Shown here: piece after piece, positions 39,676 through 51,242 of the stretch
How the letters are laid out: every line of letters begins with the position of its first letter
Position numbering within the stretch: the first letter of the stretch is position 1
DNA from: Prinia subflava
Taxonomy: Eukaryota > Chordata > Aves > Passeriformes > Cisticolidae
Length of the DNA: 64,000 nt
Direction: 5' to 3'
Assembly (NCBI RefSeq): GCF_021018805.1
Contig: NC_086248.1
Location: 100,215,239 to 100,279,238 of the forward strand
Notes under the pieces: generated by a model
The model's database searches: none
Told to the model about the DNA's origin: nothing
Seen by the model: only the letters and a program-made list of their open reading frames with translations
Program-made: the position numbers and the translations under genes

Positions 39676-42600
39676 GAAATCACTAGCACTGAAATGCTGA
39701 CATTGCGGGTTTTCTTCAGGCACCCTTATTGGCGCATAGTACATATTGTAGTTGTTTGTCAAGAGAATTGAACTTTGAAGATATTCCTTCCCTTGAGTGA
39801 CACTTGACTGTTCTTTTTACAATTTCATTGTAGCACTGCCCTGTAGTCCACACTGACAGAAAAAAAACAAAGGCGAGGAGAATTTACAGTTGATGGGTGC
39901 TCCAGGAACAGCATCTTAGAGTTTTCATTTGCCACCAATTTCCATGGCAGTCTACAGCAGAGATACAGGTGCTACTCCACTTCCAGTCTCCTGATTCCAT
40001 CACACAACACAACTACACTGAAGACTTTCCACAGCTCAACAAATATTCTTCTGCCAAGAAACTTTTCCTTATTCTCTGCTGGATGTGCTGTCCACTTCTG
40101 CATGCACCTCTTGGTGCTCAGATTCCATTCTTGTTACAATTTTTGACTCAGTTTAATGCTCCTCAGGGATTACACAAATGTGCCTATGTTTCACAGGGAA
40201 GTAAATTTGTGTCATAGGAAGTGTGTGAGAAACAGCAACAACACCACAATGTCCTCAGGAGATAAGTATTGAATAGACAAGAGGACATACTCAAAATTAA
40301 ATGCTCACATTTGAAGAGTTTTCCAGGTTAAAATCCACCATTTCCCCAACAATTCAGTTCTCCAAAAACATTTTTTGCCTCACAAAAAACAGTTACACAA
40401 AAGTTTTTAACAATTTCCTGGCATAAAAATCCTCAGATTCCCAGCCACTCTGTTTCTCTCTGCTTATTTTTACCCCTGCTAAAGACTAGATGGAGAGCAC
40501 TGGCATTGAAAAAGATTAAACAGATGTAAAACCAAAGCAGTCTGCTTGTGCAATGGACTGTGAGGAAGGTTGGTGATGCATGTTAAATGGTAAATAATGA
40601 AATCTAACTGCCATATAAACGTGCATGGTAATCTATCTCCCACATAATGCTAGGCCAATTACTTTCTATGAGTGGGATGGCTGTGGTGGAGAGGTGAAGC
40701 ACATCAAATGTCCTTCATTTCTTTCCTGTTCTGACCATTTCTGGAGATTGTATACACCTCAAAAATAGACAAAATCTAATGAAGCTGGCATTTGCATGGC
40801 ATAATATATTTGGATCTCCCTTCTTCCTGCTATATTTTTTCAGTCTTTGCTTTATCAGCCAACACATGCTCTAGCAGAGCTTGCTTTCAAAATAGTGAGG
40901 AATTCCTCTTTTCAACAGACCTCCTAGACCTCAGAGATCATCTTCAAAACTCTTCCTTTGGATAGCGTTCCACATAAAGCTACCAAACAGCTGAGATGCT
41001 AAATGTTCTCATTTTGAGTGTAGGCTTGTAGAGAGTAATTTCTATATGACACAACTTTTGATCAAGACAGTCACACTCAGGCTCTGAGGATATTCCACAA
41101 AGCTGCCCTTTTGCAAAAAAGACCTCTCAGTTAAAACACCAAGGTTAATGAGGGTTCACAGCAGCAAATTTTAAAGCAAATTTAGGATGTCCTTCTTCAC
41201 TCTGTGTATCTGTGGGGGTGGGGGGGCTAGGATGCAGTGGATGCATATTTATACTAAATACAGAGAGGTTTTGGTAAGTTTTAAGAGCATCTATGGTTCC
41301 TGTATTATTCTTAACAGAACTTTTACTTGGTGCTCCAGAAAGGCTTGAATGAAATTCCACTATTAGCAGCAGCAATAACCTGTGTGTCAAACAGCTGTAG
41401 GAATGGAGGCAAATCTATCCAGTCATATATGTATGAAAGACTGAGAAGAAAATGGGAGAAGAGGCAGAAAACAAGAACCCTTCTCACCATGCAGTGATCT
41501 GGCAGACTACTGCATTGTTGTTGACTTCACACTGCAAACTCTAGAATGTCGTTATTTTATCTAGAACTACTGGGATAGATTTTCAATTTTTACCTCATCT
41601 TATAATTTTGGCAATTTGGATACAATACAATTTCTGAAGGCTTAGCACTATTAAAATTATTTTTACAGCCTGGTAGACAGCACTGCTGTTTAGAAGCAGC
41701 ACGTGAAAAGTGGTAAAAAAAGGAAGATAAAGGAGTTCCCGTTAGACCAGGGTGTCCAATGATGTATTGTTATCTACTCCCAGAACTTTGTCACATAGGA
41801 AGTTCCAAAGAGTTCTCAGTTTTAAGTTCCTTGTTTTTCCTCTGCACAGAGTCTGCTTTTCTACACTATAAGGAAGACAACAGCTGCATTTGCCATTGTC
41901 TACTCCAATAGGTCACACTGGGAAGATCTATTTGCTGTTGACAGTATTTGGAACTCTTTACTTGGAACAGAACATTACTTCTGCATGAAGAATTCACAGC
42001 CCACTGGCAAGGTCATTATATTTAGCTCACACATGATTATTTGAGAAATTTAAGCATTAATATTTGCTCATTTGTACAATGTTTCTGTGCTCCTTAAAGC
42101 TTTGTTTCTCTAGTAATAACAATATAAAGGATTACTGCTGTTGATGGAGACCTTGCAACGTAGAGTAAAATTAAAATAATGAGGTAACAATAATAACTGC
42201 CTCAGTATAAAACAACAGAGAGAAATATTACATGAAATTGAAACAATTTCAATTTCCACTGCTGAAGTAAGAAATCCTTGTTATGATCAAGACTAATTTA
42301 GCTCAGCATGAATAACCTACTTTGACAGGCAAATGAAACATCAATAGATTAAGGGACTGTTACAGATCATCAATGAATATGCCAGACTAGTAGATCTACT
42401 GATAATTTAGTTAATTGCATTCAAAGTTTACAAGGATAAATTAATTGCCAAGTAAATCTTTATGCACATTGAGGATCTATAATTTGGTGCATTTGTAAAA
42501 CCACTGAGGTGATACCAAAAACTAATATCGCTACTTCTCTTTCAGGTGCTTCAGTCTAGTCTGTTTTCACAGTATTGGACAAAACAACAAATGAAAAAGC

Positions 42601-43605
42601 ACACATAGATAGAAGCAGCAGTCCTATCTCAAAAGAATAAAGGAAGCCAGGGGCCAGTGAAGAGATACAGAAATAAAACAGACAACAAGAGATCTAGACA
42701 GGTTATTTTTGTCCAAGTAAGCTGATTCTGATGTGCGCTCCAATATGAATAGCATTTTTTGAGGCTGCAGTGATATAATGGCACAGGAATAACATATGAC
42801 TTACAGTGGACTCTAAAACTGACATTTGGGAAGGCCATATGAAAGATGATGACAGTGAGACAAGTTGAAATGATGAATGTCAGTTCAAAAAAGCAGGTCT
42901 TGATACATGAAATGATGCACAGGCAGTAAAAACCCATAAATGTTGAGCTGTGTAGGATTTTTTTTTTCAGAATGGTGATTTCCTTCTGAAAAGTTTGCCC
43001 AGCATCAAGATTAGGATGAATGCAGATCATGTTAGAGGATACAAGATAGCTGTGAATATATTCTGTGATCTGGAAAGATTAAAATTGGATTGGATATTGA
43101 AGTACTGAAACTAGAAACCCATATAAAAGTTTGTAATTACTTATTGTTCAGTCTAAAATAACTGCAGCAGTCTTTACCTTCTTGTTTGGTAAGAATACAA
43201 TATTTCAATTTTTTATTTCAATTTATAAACAATTAAAATGCTGAAATATTTTAATTCTCTGACGGGTATTCCAAGAGAATTCTGATGTGATTTTTTTCAG
43301 GATTTTTTTATGCTTGCTGTTTAAAAAAGCATGTGAAAGCTTTGGGGATTAAAATATTGCCTATATATGTAGGAGAGAAGCAAGAGGAAGATCAGTCCGT
43401 AATAGGTAAGTGGATGTGCTTGAGGATGTCCTCCTCCTCAGAAGCAGATCATGCATCTTCAAGTACTTATAAAATAAAATAATTTCTGACAGAACTACAA
43501 TTTCTCATACCACATGGAAAAAAATGTGGAGAGGGAAGAGACGTTATAGACATTGTAAAACTCACAGTCTGAGAAAGGGAGACATTTCTTCGACAACAAA
43601 GAGGA

Positions 43606-44790
43606 ACAAGGATCACAAAATGGTTTGTGTTGGAAGGTACCTTAAAGATCATCAGTTCCAACCCCTTTGCCATGGGCTCAGAGCTCCATCCAACCTGGCC
43701 TTAAACATTTCCAGGAATGGGACACCCACAACTGCTCTGGATAACCTGTGCCAGTGCCTCAACACCCTCACAGTAAAGAATTTCTTTCTAATATCTAACC
43801 TAAATCTACTCTTTCAGTTTGAAGCCACTCCCCCTTAACCCCCACTACAGGCCTTTATACAAAAAGTCCCTCTCCACCTTTCTTCCAGGCTTCCTTAGGA
43901 ACTGGAAGTCAAAAGTAGGTTACCCTAAAGCCTTCTCTTTTCCAGACTGAACAATCCCAACCCTCTCAGCCTTTCCTTAAAACAGAGGTGTTCCATCCCT
44001 CAGATCATCTTGGTGGCCTCCTCTGGACTGGCTCCAATAGGTCCTTGTCCCCCATGTGCTGGGAGCCACGAGCTGGATGCAATATTCCACATGGGGTCCC
44101 CGCAGGGCAGATCAGAGGGGCAGAATCCCCTCATCCCCTGCTGCCCACTGTGCTCCAGATGCAGCCCAGCACACACTTGGCTCTGTGGGCTGCCAGCACT
44201 TGTGACCAGGTTATGCCCAATCTCTCATCCACCAGCACGCCCAAGTCCTTCTGGGCAGGGCTGCTCTCCATCTGTCCCAGCCTGTGTTCACACTGGGGGT
44301 TGCCCCATCCTAGGTGCAGCACCGGCGCTTGGTCTCATTAAACCTCACGACAGCACAATGGGCCCACTTGTCCAGCTTGTCCAGGTCCCTCTGGATAGCA
44401 TTGTGTCCTCAGGTGCATCAATGACACCACTCAGCTTGGTGTCACCAGTGAATACGCTGAGGGTGCACTCAATCCCTCTGTGTCATTAATGAAGGTATTT
44501 AATAACACTGGTGCCAACAAGGACCCCTGAGAGACATCCCTTGTCAGTGATGTCCATCAGGACTTCCAGTTGTTGACCACCACTGGATGCAACTGTCCAA
44601 CCACTTTCTTATCCATCTAAAAATACACTTGTTAAATCCAACTCTCTCCAGTTTGGGGAAAAGGATGTTGTGGGTTACTGTGTCAAAGGCTTTAGAGAAG
44701 TACAGATAAATGATATTTGTAATCTTTCCCTTGTCCACCAATGTAATCACTCCCTCAAAGAAGTCAAATTCCATTTTCACTTGTTTTTCT
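43606..44790 (-). mobile_element. CR1 LINE fragment with reverse transcriptase remnant
   Basis: A degenerate, 5'-truncated CR1 copy in minus orientation. Read on the minus strand it first gives the reverse transcriptase segment VDKGKITNIIYLYFSKAFDT and RWIRKWLDSCIQ (the CR1 YLDFSKAFDTVSH region). Frameshifted remnants around the catalytic centre follow, then [31 protein letters not shown] and ATKMI of the ORF2 C-terminal part, and finally the 3' region. The plus-strand start around 43610 (ggttcaaccc-like complement of the CR1 3' end, ggaaggtaccttaaagatc) is the CR1 3' end. Many stops and frameshifts mean it is dead. Its upstream (5') boundary near 44790 is approximate. Confidence 0.92.
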
Positions 44791-46184
44791 GTGCCCTCAG
44801 AACATCCGAGCACAGCATCAAGTACAACAAGCAAGAATTCCTCTCCACTCAACTCTTTCAGGCCTTGAATTCCAGCCATGCCAAACATCTGAGCTATCCT
44901 GAGAGCAGGACAGGGAATCTGCTCATGAAATACATGAAAGGAAATTTGCTGTGTAACTGTGTTGGCAGGCTTGAGCTGCTCTGCTTTTGTTATTCAGACT
45001 CATTTATCTTTACGGGTTATCTGCTAGAACTTCAGCTCAGCAAACTTTGCTGATTTTCCCTGTGAGGAAAAATAGCACAGTTCTTGGAATCCAAACACAG
45101 AATTATTTTCACTCACTTATTTGTCTTCAATTTATAATTTACCCATCTAATTACAGCAATAATTAGGCTGCAGGATGTAATATATGTATTTCCACAGGTA
45201 GCTGCTGAAATTGCACCGGAGGTTATGCTGGGAACTGATGTGTGTGATAATGAACTTTCTGTGTTATATAGCCAAATCCTACACCCAAAAGGAGACATAT
45301 ATTGGAAATTCTTTCCCATACTTTTATGGCAGATGTCTGCTCTCCCAGACAACTTCCATGCTGTGCAGGCTCAGCATGGTTGATAAGACAACACAATCTG
45401 TGTCTTATCTTTGCACTGAACTCACTGTGTGTTTGCAAAAACCCACATATAGTGGATTTCTTTTTCTAGGATCAGCTTAGATTTCAAAATCAGAAATCTG
45501 GAAACTCTACTCAGAATGGCTGCAGGTTTCATTCTATCTGCACATATTTATATTTTACCTAATGATAACTCTGGTTAAGCAGAACTATTGATGCCAGTAG
45601 CAGGAAGTGTGATTTTGCGTGAGCTTTGTTGCTAAGACTAAGATAGTACAGGAAAATGAATTAACTGTAACTATATCAGGAAAGTATATGGAGTGTTTAT
45701 AGCACAGCAGAAACATGTCACTGTAAGAAACACAGACATAACACAGAAAAGAAGCAACTACAGTAGATCAGTTCTACTAAATACAAAGGAAGGAAAAACA
45801 GTAATGAAAGGCACTTTTTTCTCCCTTTTAGCCTGCTGGATAAGAAGTATCAGCTTGAACCCCCTTTCAAATCCAACCAAAATTCTCATGATATATACTC
45901 TGTGATATTTAAGGGAAGCTGACTGCACAAAATGCAGTATAATATATTTAAAACAACAAAATAAAATGAGTCATACTATTATGAGAAGACAGAGGTTGAG
46001 AACCTGTTTATGCTAGCAGATTTAGAGAGGTGCTTGCTGTATATTCCTGCACTGAACACGTCAGGCTTGTTATTTTTCACTATCCACATTCCCTGGGTGG
46101 TGAATTACAGAAAATCATCTAACACAATTCACCTTAGTCGCTTCAAATCTCCGTATATTTTTTTCTTTCATACTCCTCATTTCC

Positions 46185-46211
46185 TTTTTTTTTTTTTTTT
46201 TTTTTTTTTTT
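46185..46211. repeat. Poly-T tract beside the CpG-rich segment
   Basis: 27 consecutive T, immediately followed by ccctcccaaag and the CpG-rich segment. It could be a simple repeat or the reverse complement of a retrocopy poly-A tail. Confidence 0.9.
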
Positions 46212-46221
46212 CCCTCCCAAA

Positions 46222-46540
46222 GGAATTCAAGGTAAGAAAACGCGGCAGCTATGGAGACGGTTTTACTTCAAAAGCGTAAGGCGAAAGTAGCATTTTCAGA
46301 GCGCTGCACACAGAGGGACTTTTCTGGATTTTTCAGGCTGCCCTGGCTGCTGCGCCCTCGCTTCCCTTTCGTGGGCAGCGTTGGGTGAGAGCAGAGCGCT
46401 CTCTAGTGCCTTCAGCGAGCACACGGGAGAGGCGCCCAGCTCTCCTTGAACAGCGCCGCACACCACAGACCCACCACGACCGCTCTGAAGAACAAGTCGA
46501 ATAAAACGGCTGTGTTAACTATCAGCTCGCAACAGGATTG
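46222..46540. promoter_or_regulatory. Isolated CpG-rich segment, possible internal promoter
   Basis: Within about 290 bp I count roughly 20 CpG dinucleotides and a GC content near 55-60 percent, while flanking lines often contain none. It includes aacgcggcag, agcgctctctagtgcc, gagaggcgccc and cagcgccgcacac. Clustered unmethylated CpG is the usual signature of a vertebrate promoter or enhancer. The other possibility is a GC-rich retrocopy on the minus strand whose tail is the T-run at 46185-46211. No open frame of note and no TATA box were seen. It lies in an NRXN1 intron, and the strand of any transcript is unknown. Confidence 0.45.
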
Positions 46541-46570
46541 TTTATCGGTTTTGTTTGCTTGCTTATTAGT

Positions 46571-46601
46571 TTCTTTTTTTTTTTCTTTTTTTTTTTTTTT
46601 T
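46571..46601. repeat. T-rich tract, second flank of the CpG-rich segment
   Basis: Roughly 29 T broken by two C, lying 360 bp after the first T tract. Both tracts are followed by ccct. Confidence 0.85.
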
Positions 46602-47874
46602 CCCTATCCACGCCTGATTTAACTACCATGAAAAGAGCCAAACATATTAAAGACATGCACATATACAAAACTAGTACTTGCCATTTTAAAAAATGTCAAG
46701 GAACAAGCCGGATGCTTTTTCTACAGCAGCAAAAACCATGTTAAAACATTGCACAGTTTCAATAAAAAATTGATGATGTTCAAAATGATGGAAACCTTAG
46801 AAATAACATGGCATAAATTCCAAATGCTACTTTAGGGATGGAGTGTGAGCCATCCAAAAACTTTATCAGAAATGCTAGGTTTTTAAATAAAAGAATCTCT
46901 TATTGAAGATTATGACATATCAGGATACTGTTTTCACAGTCTTTCTTACAACCTTAATAGCACTTTCAAGTGAGGCAAACATGTAAAATATCACAAAATC
47001 CAGCATAATTACCAAGGTCAGCTCATTATCTGTGACTCAGAGGCAGTTAAAAGAAAATGCAGCAAGGAATAAGCTCTTGATGGAATATTAATATCTACTT
47101 TGAACATCCTGGCTTTTGAAATATCATATTTCTTTGACTGTTATGAAATCTCAGTTCTCCTGACAAGAGACTTTTTAAAGAATGGTAAAACACACTCTAT
47201 TTTTTAAAATGACCAGAACATATACTCTTATGTTTGATTTTTTTTAAATGTCATTATTTTACAAGTATACCTATACATCCTTTCAAAAAGATATTTTCCT
47301 CAGATGCAAATTAGCTTTTTAGAAACCCATCTGCAGAACTCATTGCTATCACTTATTTTAAAATATACATATGTTTATAAAAAATGGATCTTAAGAATCT
47401 AGCTGGATTTATAACATGTAAGTTTAGTGATGTAAAACAATGTTTACCCCACCTGCAATTGAAATTATGATACATCACATATTTGGATTAGTATGTTTTG
47501 TTACTCATATAACCTATGTTCATGTAAAAGTCAGCCTTTTACATAGATATTGTTGGCCTCCTTTAGTTCCTCAACTATATTTTGGTTTATATGGGCCACT
47601 TTGTGTTGTTATTATTATTTCCTACTCTTTTTTTTTTATTTATTCCCATGGGATCTTCACATGTTTAGAGCTGTGTGTACCTGTGCAGAAGTGCTACTAA
47701 GCTGGAATTGTCAGGTTAAGGTGATGTAATCTCTTGTGATCATTTTGATTATTTTAAAATAAAAGGTTTCATACAATATTACAAAATTATATCGTACTTT
47801 ACATCCATGATTAATTCTGTTTATTATTCTGTAATAGCCATTACTGTAGATAATACAAGAATAACTGTACTTAC

Positions 47875-48065
47875 TTTTGAGATCTAAATTTCTGGCTCCT
47901 GCTGTGCTCTGTGTTGTGATTTTGGTGTCGATCTTTACAGTGTGTAGGTTGTTGGTATCCCTTGATATCATGACATTATGCCATTGGTTGTCATTCAGAG
48001 GCTTATTAGAACTTCCCTTGATGAGGTTAGCACCGTTTCCCAAGTCAAACACATAGTGTAAATAC
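47875..48065 (-). CDS. NRXN1: NRXN1 coding exon: middle of LNS5
   Basis: This 191-bp exon encodes [36 protein letters not shown], then [16 protein letters not shown] and [11 protein letters not shown] in LNS5. The NDNQWHNV motif is the usual LNS beta-sandwich strand. The acceptor is ctcttttcccag before GTATTTACAC on the minus strand; the donor is CTCAAAA before gtaagt, a consensus site. The join to the upstream exon gives K-G-Y-L, and the join to the downstream exon (A plus GTGATTTG) gives K-S-D-L. Compared with mammalian NRXN1 from memory there are two changes: N for S in the RDT-N-NLHT segment and S for I in TTQ-S-TAG. Only 532 bp of intron separates it from the upstream exon, while the downstream intron is 15 kb. 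Confidence 0.97.
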
Positions 48066-48597
48066 CTGGGAAAAGAGAAAAAATTGGAAAAGTTTCCTTT
48101 TTCTTTACATAGCAAGGGGGAAGCAATTAATATGTCTAATATTTTTTATTTGGTTGTACTCCTCAGCAGAGCTGGCAAAACCAGAAGACAACAATGAATG
48201 CCAGGTGGGGAAGCAACTGTCATTCCAAGAAATTGCCACTCATTTGGATGAGTTGAGATGCAGTCCCAAATTTCTGGAAAGCAACGAGCACTCCATGTAC
48301 CAAGACATGCATACATACGTAGAGAGAGAGAACAAGAGGGAGGCTACAAACTAGCACTTCTTTGTGGTAAACACGAGAGAAATTATACCTATTATTTACT
48401 TTCATACATTTCAGGCATCTAGCTTCATCTGAAAGAAAGAGTCACAATAAAGCACATGAAGTTCAACATGAAGAAACATTTATCGATCATATCTATCTGG
48501 TCAGAAAAGAGATTTGCATCCTAAACTTCCCTGTGTATTCTTCCTGTACACACATTTCGAATGGACTGGTTTTGTCGTTACGCTAATCCATACATAC
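48066..48597 (-). other. NRXN1: NRXN1 short intron (532 bp) inside LNS5
   Basis: Bounded by gtatgt (48597) and ttttcccag (48066) on the minus strand. It is by far the shortest intron here, and contains no repeat or other feature I can name. The upstream exon's frame stays open for about 31 codons into it before a stop, so retention would cut the protein within LNS5. Confidence 0.9.
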
Positions 48598-48979
48598 CCT
48601 TTTACTAATTCAACCACAATGAAATCATTTCCATCGCCACTGTTAAAAAGTATCAATCCATCCAAGGAGGTGGTTTTGAACTGGAAAAAAAGGTGCATAG
48701 ATGTGTACGCTTGTAGCGTGGCCAGTGCAACATAACTTGCTTTTGTTTTAAAGGTTACAGGGTCTGCTATGATGTTCCTGAACCCGAATCTTGCATTTAG
48801 CTCACAATAATCGATGTCTCCATTTTTACATAAGTCAATGTATGCCATGCCATTAAATGTGAGACTCTGTAGATGCCCAATAAAATTAGAAGGCACAGAA
48901 GACAGGTAGCGCCGTTCTGTTATTATTCCTGTTTCTATGTTGTGGAATTCCAGTCGAGTGTGATCGCCAGCCATTTGAC
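48598..48979 (-). CDS. NRXN1: NRXN1 coding exon: end of LNS4 and start of LNS5
   Basis: This 382-bp exon encodes about 127 residues. It runs from [18 protein letters not shown] through the LNS4 end, with its paired cysteines in [15 protein letters not shown], across the short linker [15 protein letters not shown] and into LNS5 ([20 protein letters not shown], then [20 protein letters not shown]). Minus-strand acceptor: tactgtttaaag before GTCAAATGG. Donor: AAAAGG before gtatgt. It starts with two bases completing a codon and ends two bases into a codon, so it is not phase-symmetric and skipping it would shift the frame. As far as I can recall the residues are identical to mammalian NRXN1, making this the most constrained exon of the five. 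[18 protein letters not shown] separates it from NRXN3, which has different residues there. LNS4 and LNS5 directly abut with no EGF domain between them, as expected for alpha-neurexins. Confidence 0.98.
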
Positions 48980-49530
48980 CTTTAAACAGTAACAAGAAAA
49001 CATGTGTTAGTGTCTGAAATGGGAGGTCAAAAAGCACATCATGTGATTTAGTATCTGCATCATTTTCACACTTTTCAGAATATGCAAGGCCCATTGTTGG
49101 ATCCAAAGGGAATTCTTCCAAATTCATCCTAATTACTGGCAAATTCAGGAGTCTTTTCAAAGCATTCAGTACATTTGGATAAGACCAACAGCAAGATTTC
49201 TAAACTGAAACACTTTACCAGAGTACATTAAACTGCTGACAAAATCCCTCACTTTAGTTACACTTAACCAGATGTGGGGTTTTACAATAAGCAAGTACAA
49301 TTACTTAACATGAGGATCACAAAGGCCAATCTCAGAGCTAAACCAACAATATCAGAATCTCATGAAAGAGAAACAGAACAGCTTGAGAGATTTTATTCCA
49401 TGTGTTTTGCTTCAATGTGCGTGAGTTGACTAGGATTCCTGTTTCAACTAATAGTGTACCTAATGTCTTAGGTACATTAGTGCCAGCCCTGCTGCAAAGC
49501 CCTGTGACAAGGGTGGAGAGCTGCTGGAAA

Positions 49531-49575
49531 GCAATTGGCTTTATACCAATTTATACCAATTGGCTTTATACCATG
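49531..49575. repeat. Short local duplication
   Basis: The motif ttggctttataccaa is present twice, with an extra ttataccaa copy between the two. It looks like a slippage-type local duplication. It lies in a 500-bp segment with somewhat higher GC and open frames on both strands, whose origin I could not recognise. Confidence 0.7.
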
Positions 49576-51191
49576 GGAGAAGGGGCAGAGCCCAAGAGAT
49601 GGGCTGAGCAGAAAACCCACAGGAAGGGTGCATGTCAGTGTTTTGTAATCCTGGAAAAAATCAAGGGACTTGCTTATGTCAGAAAGGTGGCCAAAAGCAA
49701 GCCCCACAGTTGCCTTTGAGTTCCCTCTGTCATGCAAGGACCACTGCAGAGCAAGAAGCCTGAAATATGCTGAGTGTAAAGGTAATCTCGAGGAAAGGAT
49801 CAGCACTGCCAGAGTACACTGCATACAGGTCAGGAAAGTTTTTAAGCTAGTTATTAAATACCTTACCCAGCACATCAAAATTGTGTTCACTGAAGAGTTC
49901 CTTTTTCTGACAGAACTTCAAATTTTTTCCATGCTTATTTTAAAGAAGTAGGGCAGTATTTTCACAGGGCTGATTCATGGTCACAATGTGTGGAAAAACA
50001 GCTTCTTATTACTAATGAATTTCACTACTTAATGTACTTTTTGCAAACCATGGCCTAGATTCCCCAGTTCCTTAGCTGTTTCATGTCTCTCATGGAGCAC
50101 AGGGAAGGTGAAGAGGACATCTAGCCAAGCTGGACTAAATACTAGTATAAAACTGCTCTAATACAAGTTCCCACAGTGGCAAAGCAGTTGACAAGTCAGG
50201 TTCCCTCTCTCCATCCCCAAATACTCTATTCTAAGAGAGTGTGAGCACTGCCCCAGGCTGGACAGGTCAGAAGTGGTTCACAAAGCCTGGAGGAGACTGA
50301 CACAGCTGTACCTTTATAGGTGTCATAAGCAAGTGTCTGTGGACATATGTGTGACAGGGAAAAGACAAGGGAAGGAGAAATGTCGATATCTGGGATTTGC
50401 CCAGAGAGATGAATTCATGAGTAGGTTGAGTCACAGCACTGATATACATGTACAGACACCAGTGAAGTTACGGGAAAAACAGCTCTGTAAGTTTTAATAC
50501 CATTCAGGCACAAAAATTGCTCTAATAATTTATGATAAATATTTACAAGTGGCTTGCTTAGCTTCTAGATGAGTTCTGTAGGAGAACTTGTCATTGAACA
50601 CCATCACCACCTGGGATCTGCACTCACAGGGCTGAGCACTGCAAGAGGTACCTTAAACCCCAGGGACAGTCTTCTTGATGTTCTTGTTTCTAAACATCAG
50701 TTCTGAAGGTACCACTTTGCCTGAATGTATAAAGCAAAAGTGGGTTCTTCCATGCAGCAATGAGTCAGGGAGCTGTCTTGAAAAATGCCAAATGTATAAT
50801 TTTTGCTGGGACAAGAGCTGTATATGGGATCACAGCCAAAGAGCTGAGGATCAGGTTTCAAAGAGGAACATTTTAGATTCCAGTCTTGTATCCCTTCAGA
50901 TGGCATTCCAATAATGTCATGGCAAAAACTCACCAAGCTTTGGCCTGTAGCATAATATCCCCACTACATTAAATGTATTTCTTTCTTGAGCATTTTAATA
51001 ATAATAACAATAATAAAATTATTTGTAGCAATAAAAAAGTTCCAGAATGTGGACTCACACCCCAAATATCCCTCCAGCATTTCAGTTCTACAAACACACA
51101 AACAGGACTAGAGATTTCACATAATGCTCCATAGGATTTGGAAATGCAGCAATGAAGTAAAAGAGAATGTAGTTTGTACTTACAAGGTTGG

Positions 51192-51242
51192 GCTTCTGGG
51201 GATTTGGTGGAGGGTTATTTTTTGGGGGGGTTGTTTTTTGTT
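51192..51242 (+). repeat. G-rich low-complexity segment
   Basis: Several G runs (GGG, GGGG, GGAGGG and a run of about eight G) occur within 50 bases, separated by T-rich loops. They lie on the template strand for NRXN1 transcription. It could form a loose G-quadruplex but the loops are long. Confidence 0.5.

Larger units (their letters stand above)
32879..47874 (-). other. NRXN1: NRXN1 intron (15 kb) within LNS5
   Basis: Bounded by gtaagt (47874) and cttctcaacag (32879) on the minus strand. Identified contents are a CR1 copy (about 43606-44790), a CpG-rich segment (46222-46540) flanked by two T tracts, poly-T and poly-A runs (36637-36684, 37722-37740, 39517-39542, 39660-39675), a TTG repeat (39239-39275) and an AT-rich TTGTTCA cluster (33226-33307). 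The rest is unique AT-rich sequence. The long frame starting in the poly-T at 36628 is not a gene. Confidence 0.85.

Noticed and set aside
44010..44489. 159-codon plus-strand frame
   Set aside because: Antisense of CR1 ORF2; GC-rich CR1 sequence has few stops on this strand.
46222..46540. Beta-neurexin first exon
   Set aside because: It lies upstream of the LNS5-end and EGF-C exons, whereas the beta exon must lie between EGF-C and LNS6; no signal peptide or Gly-rich frame is present.
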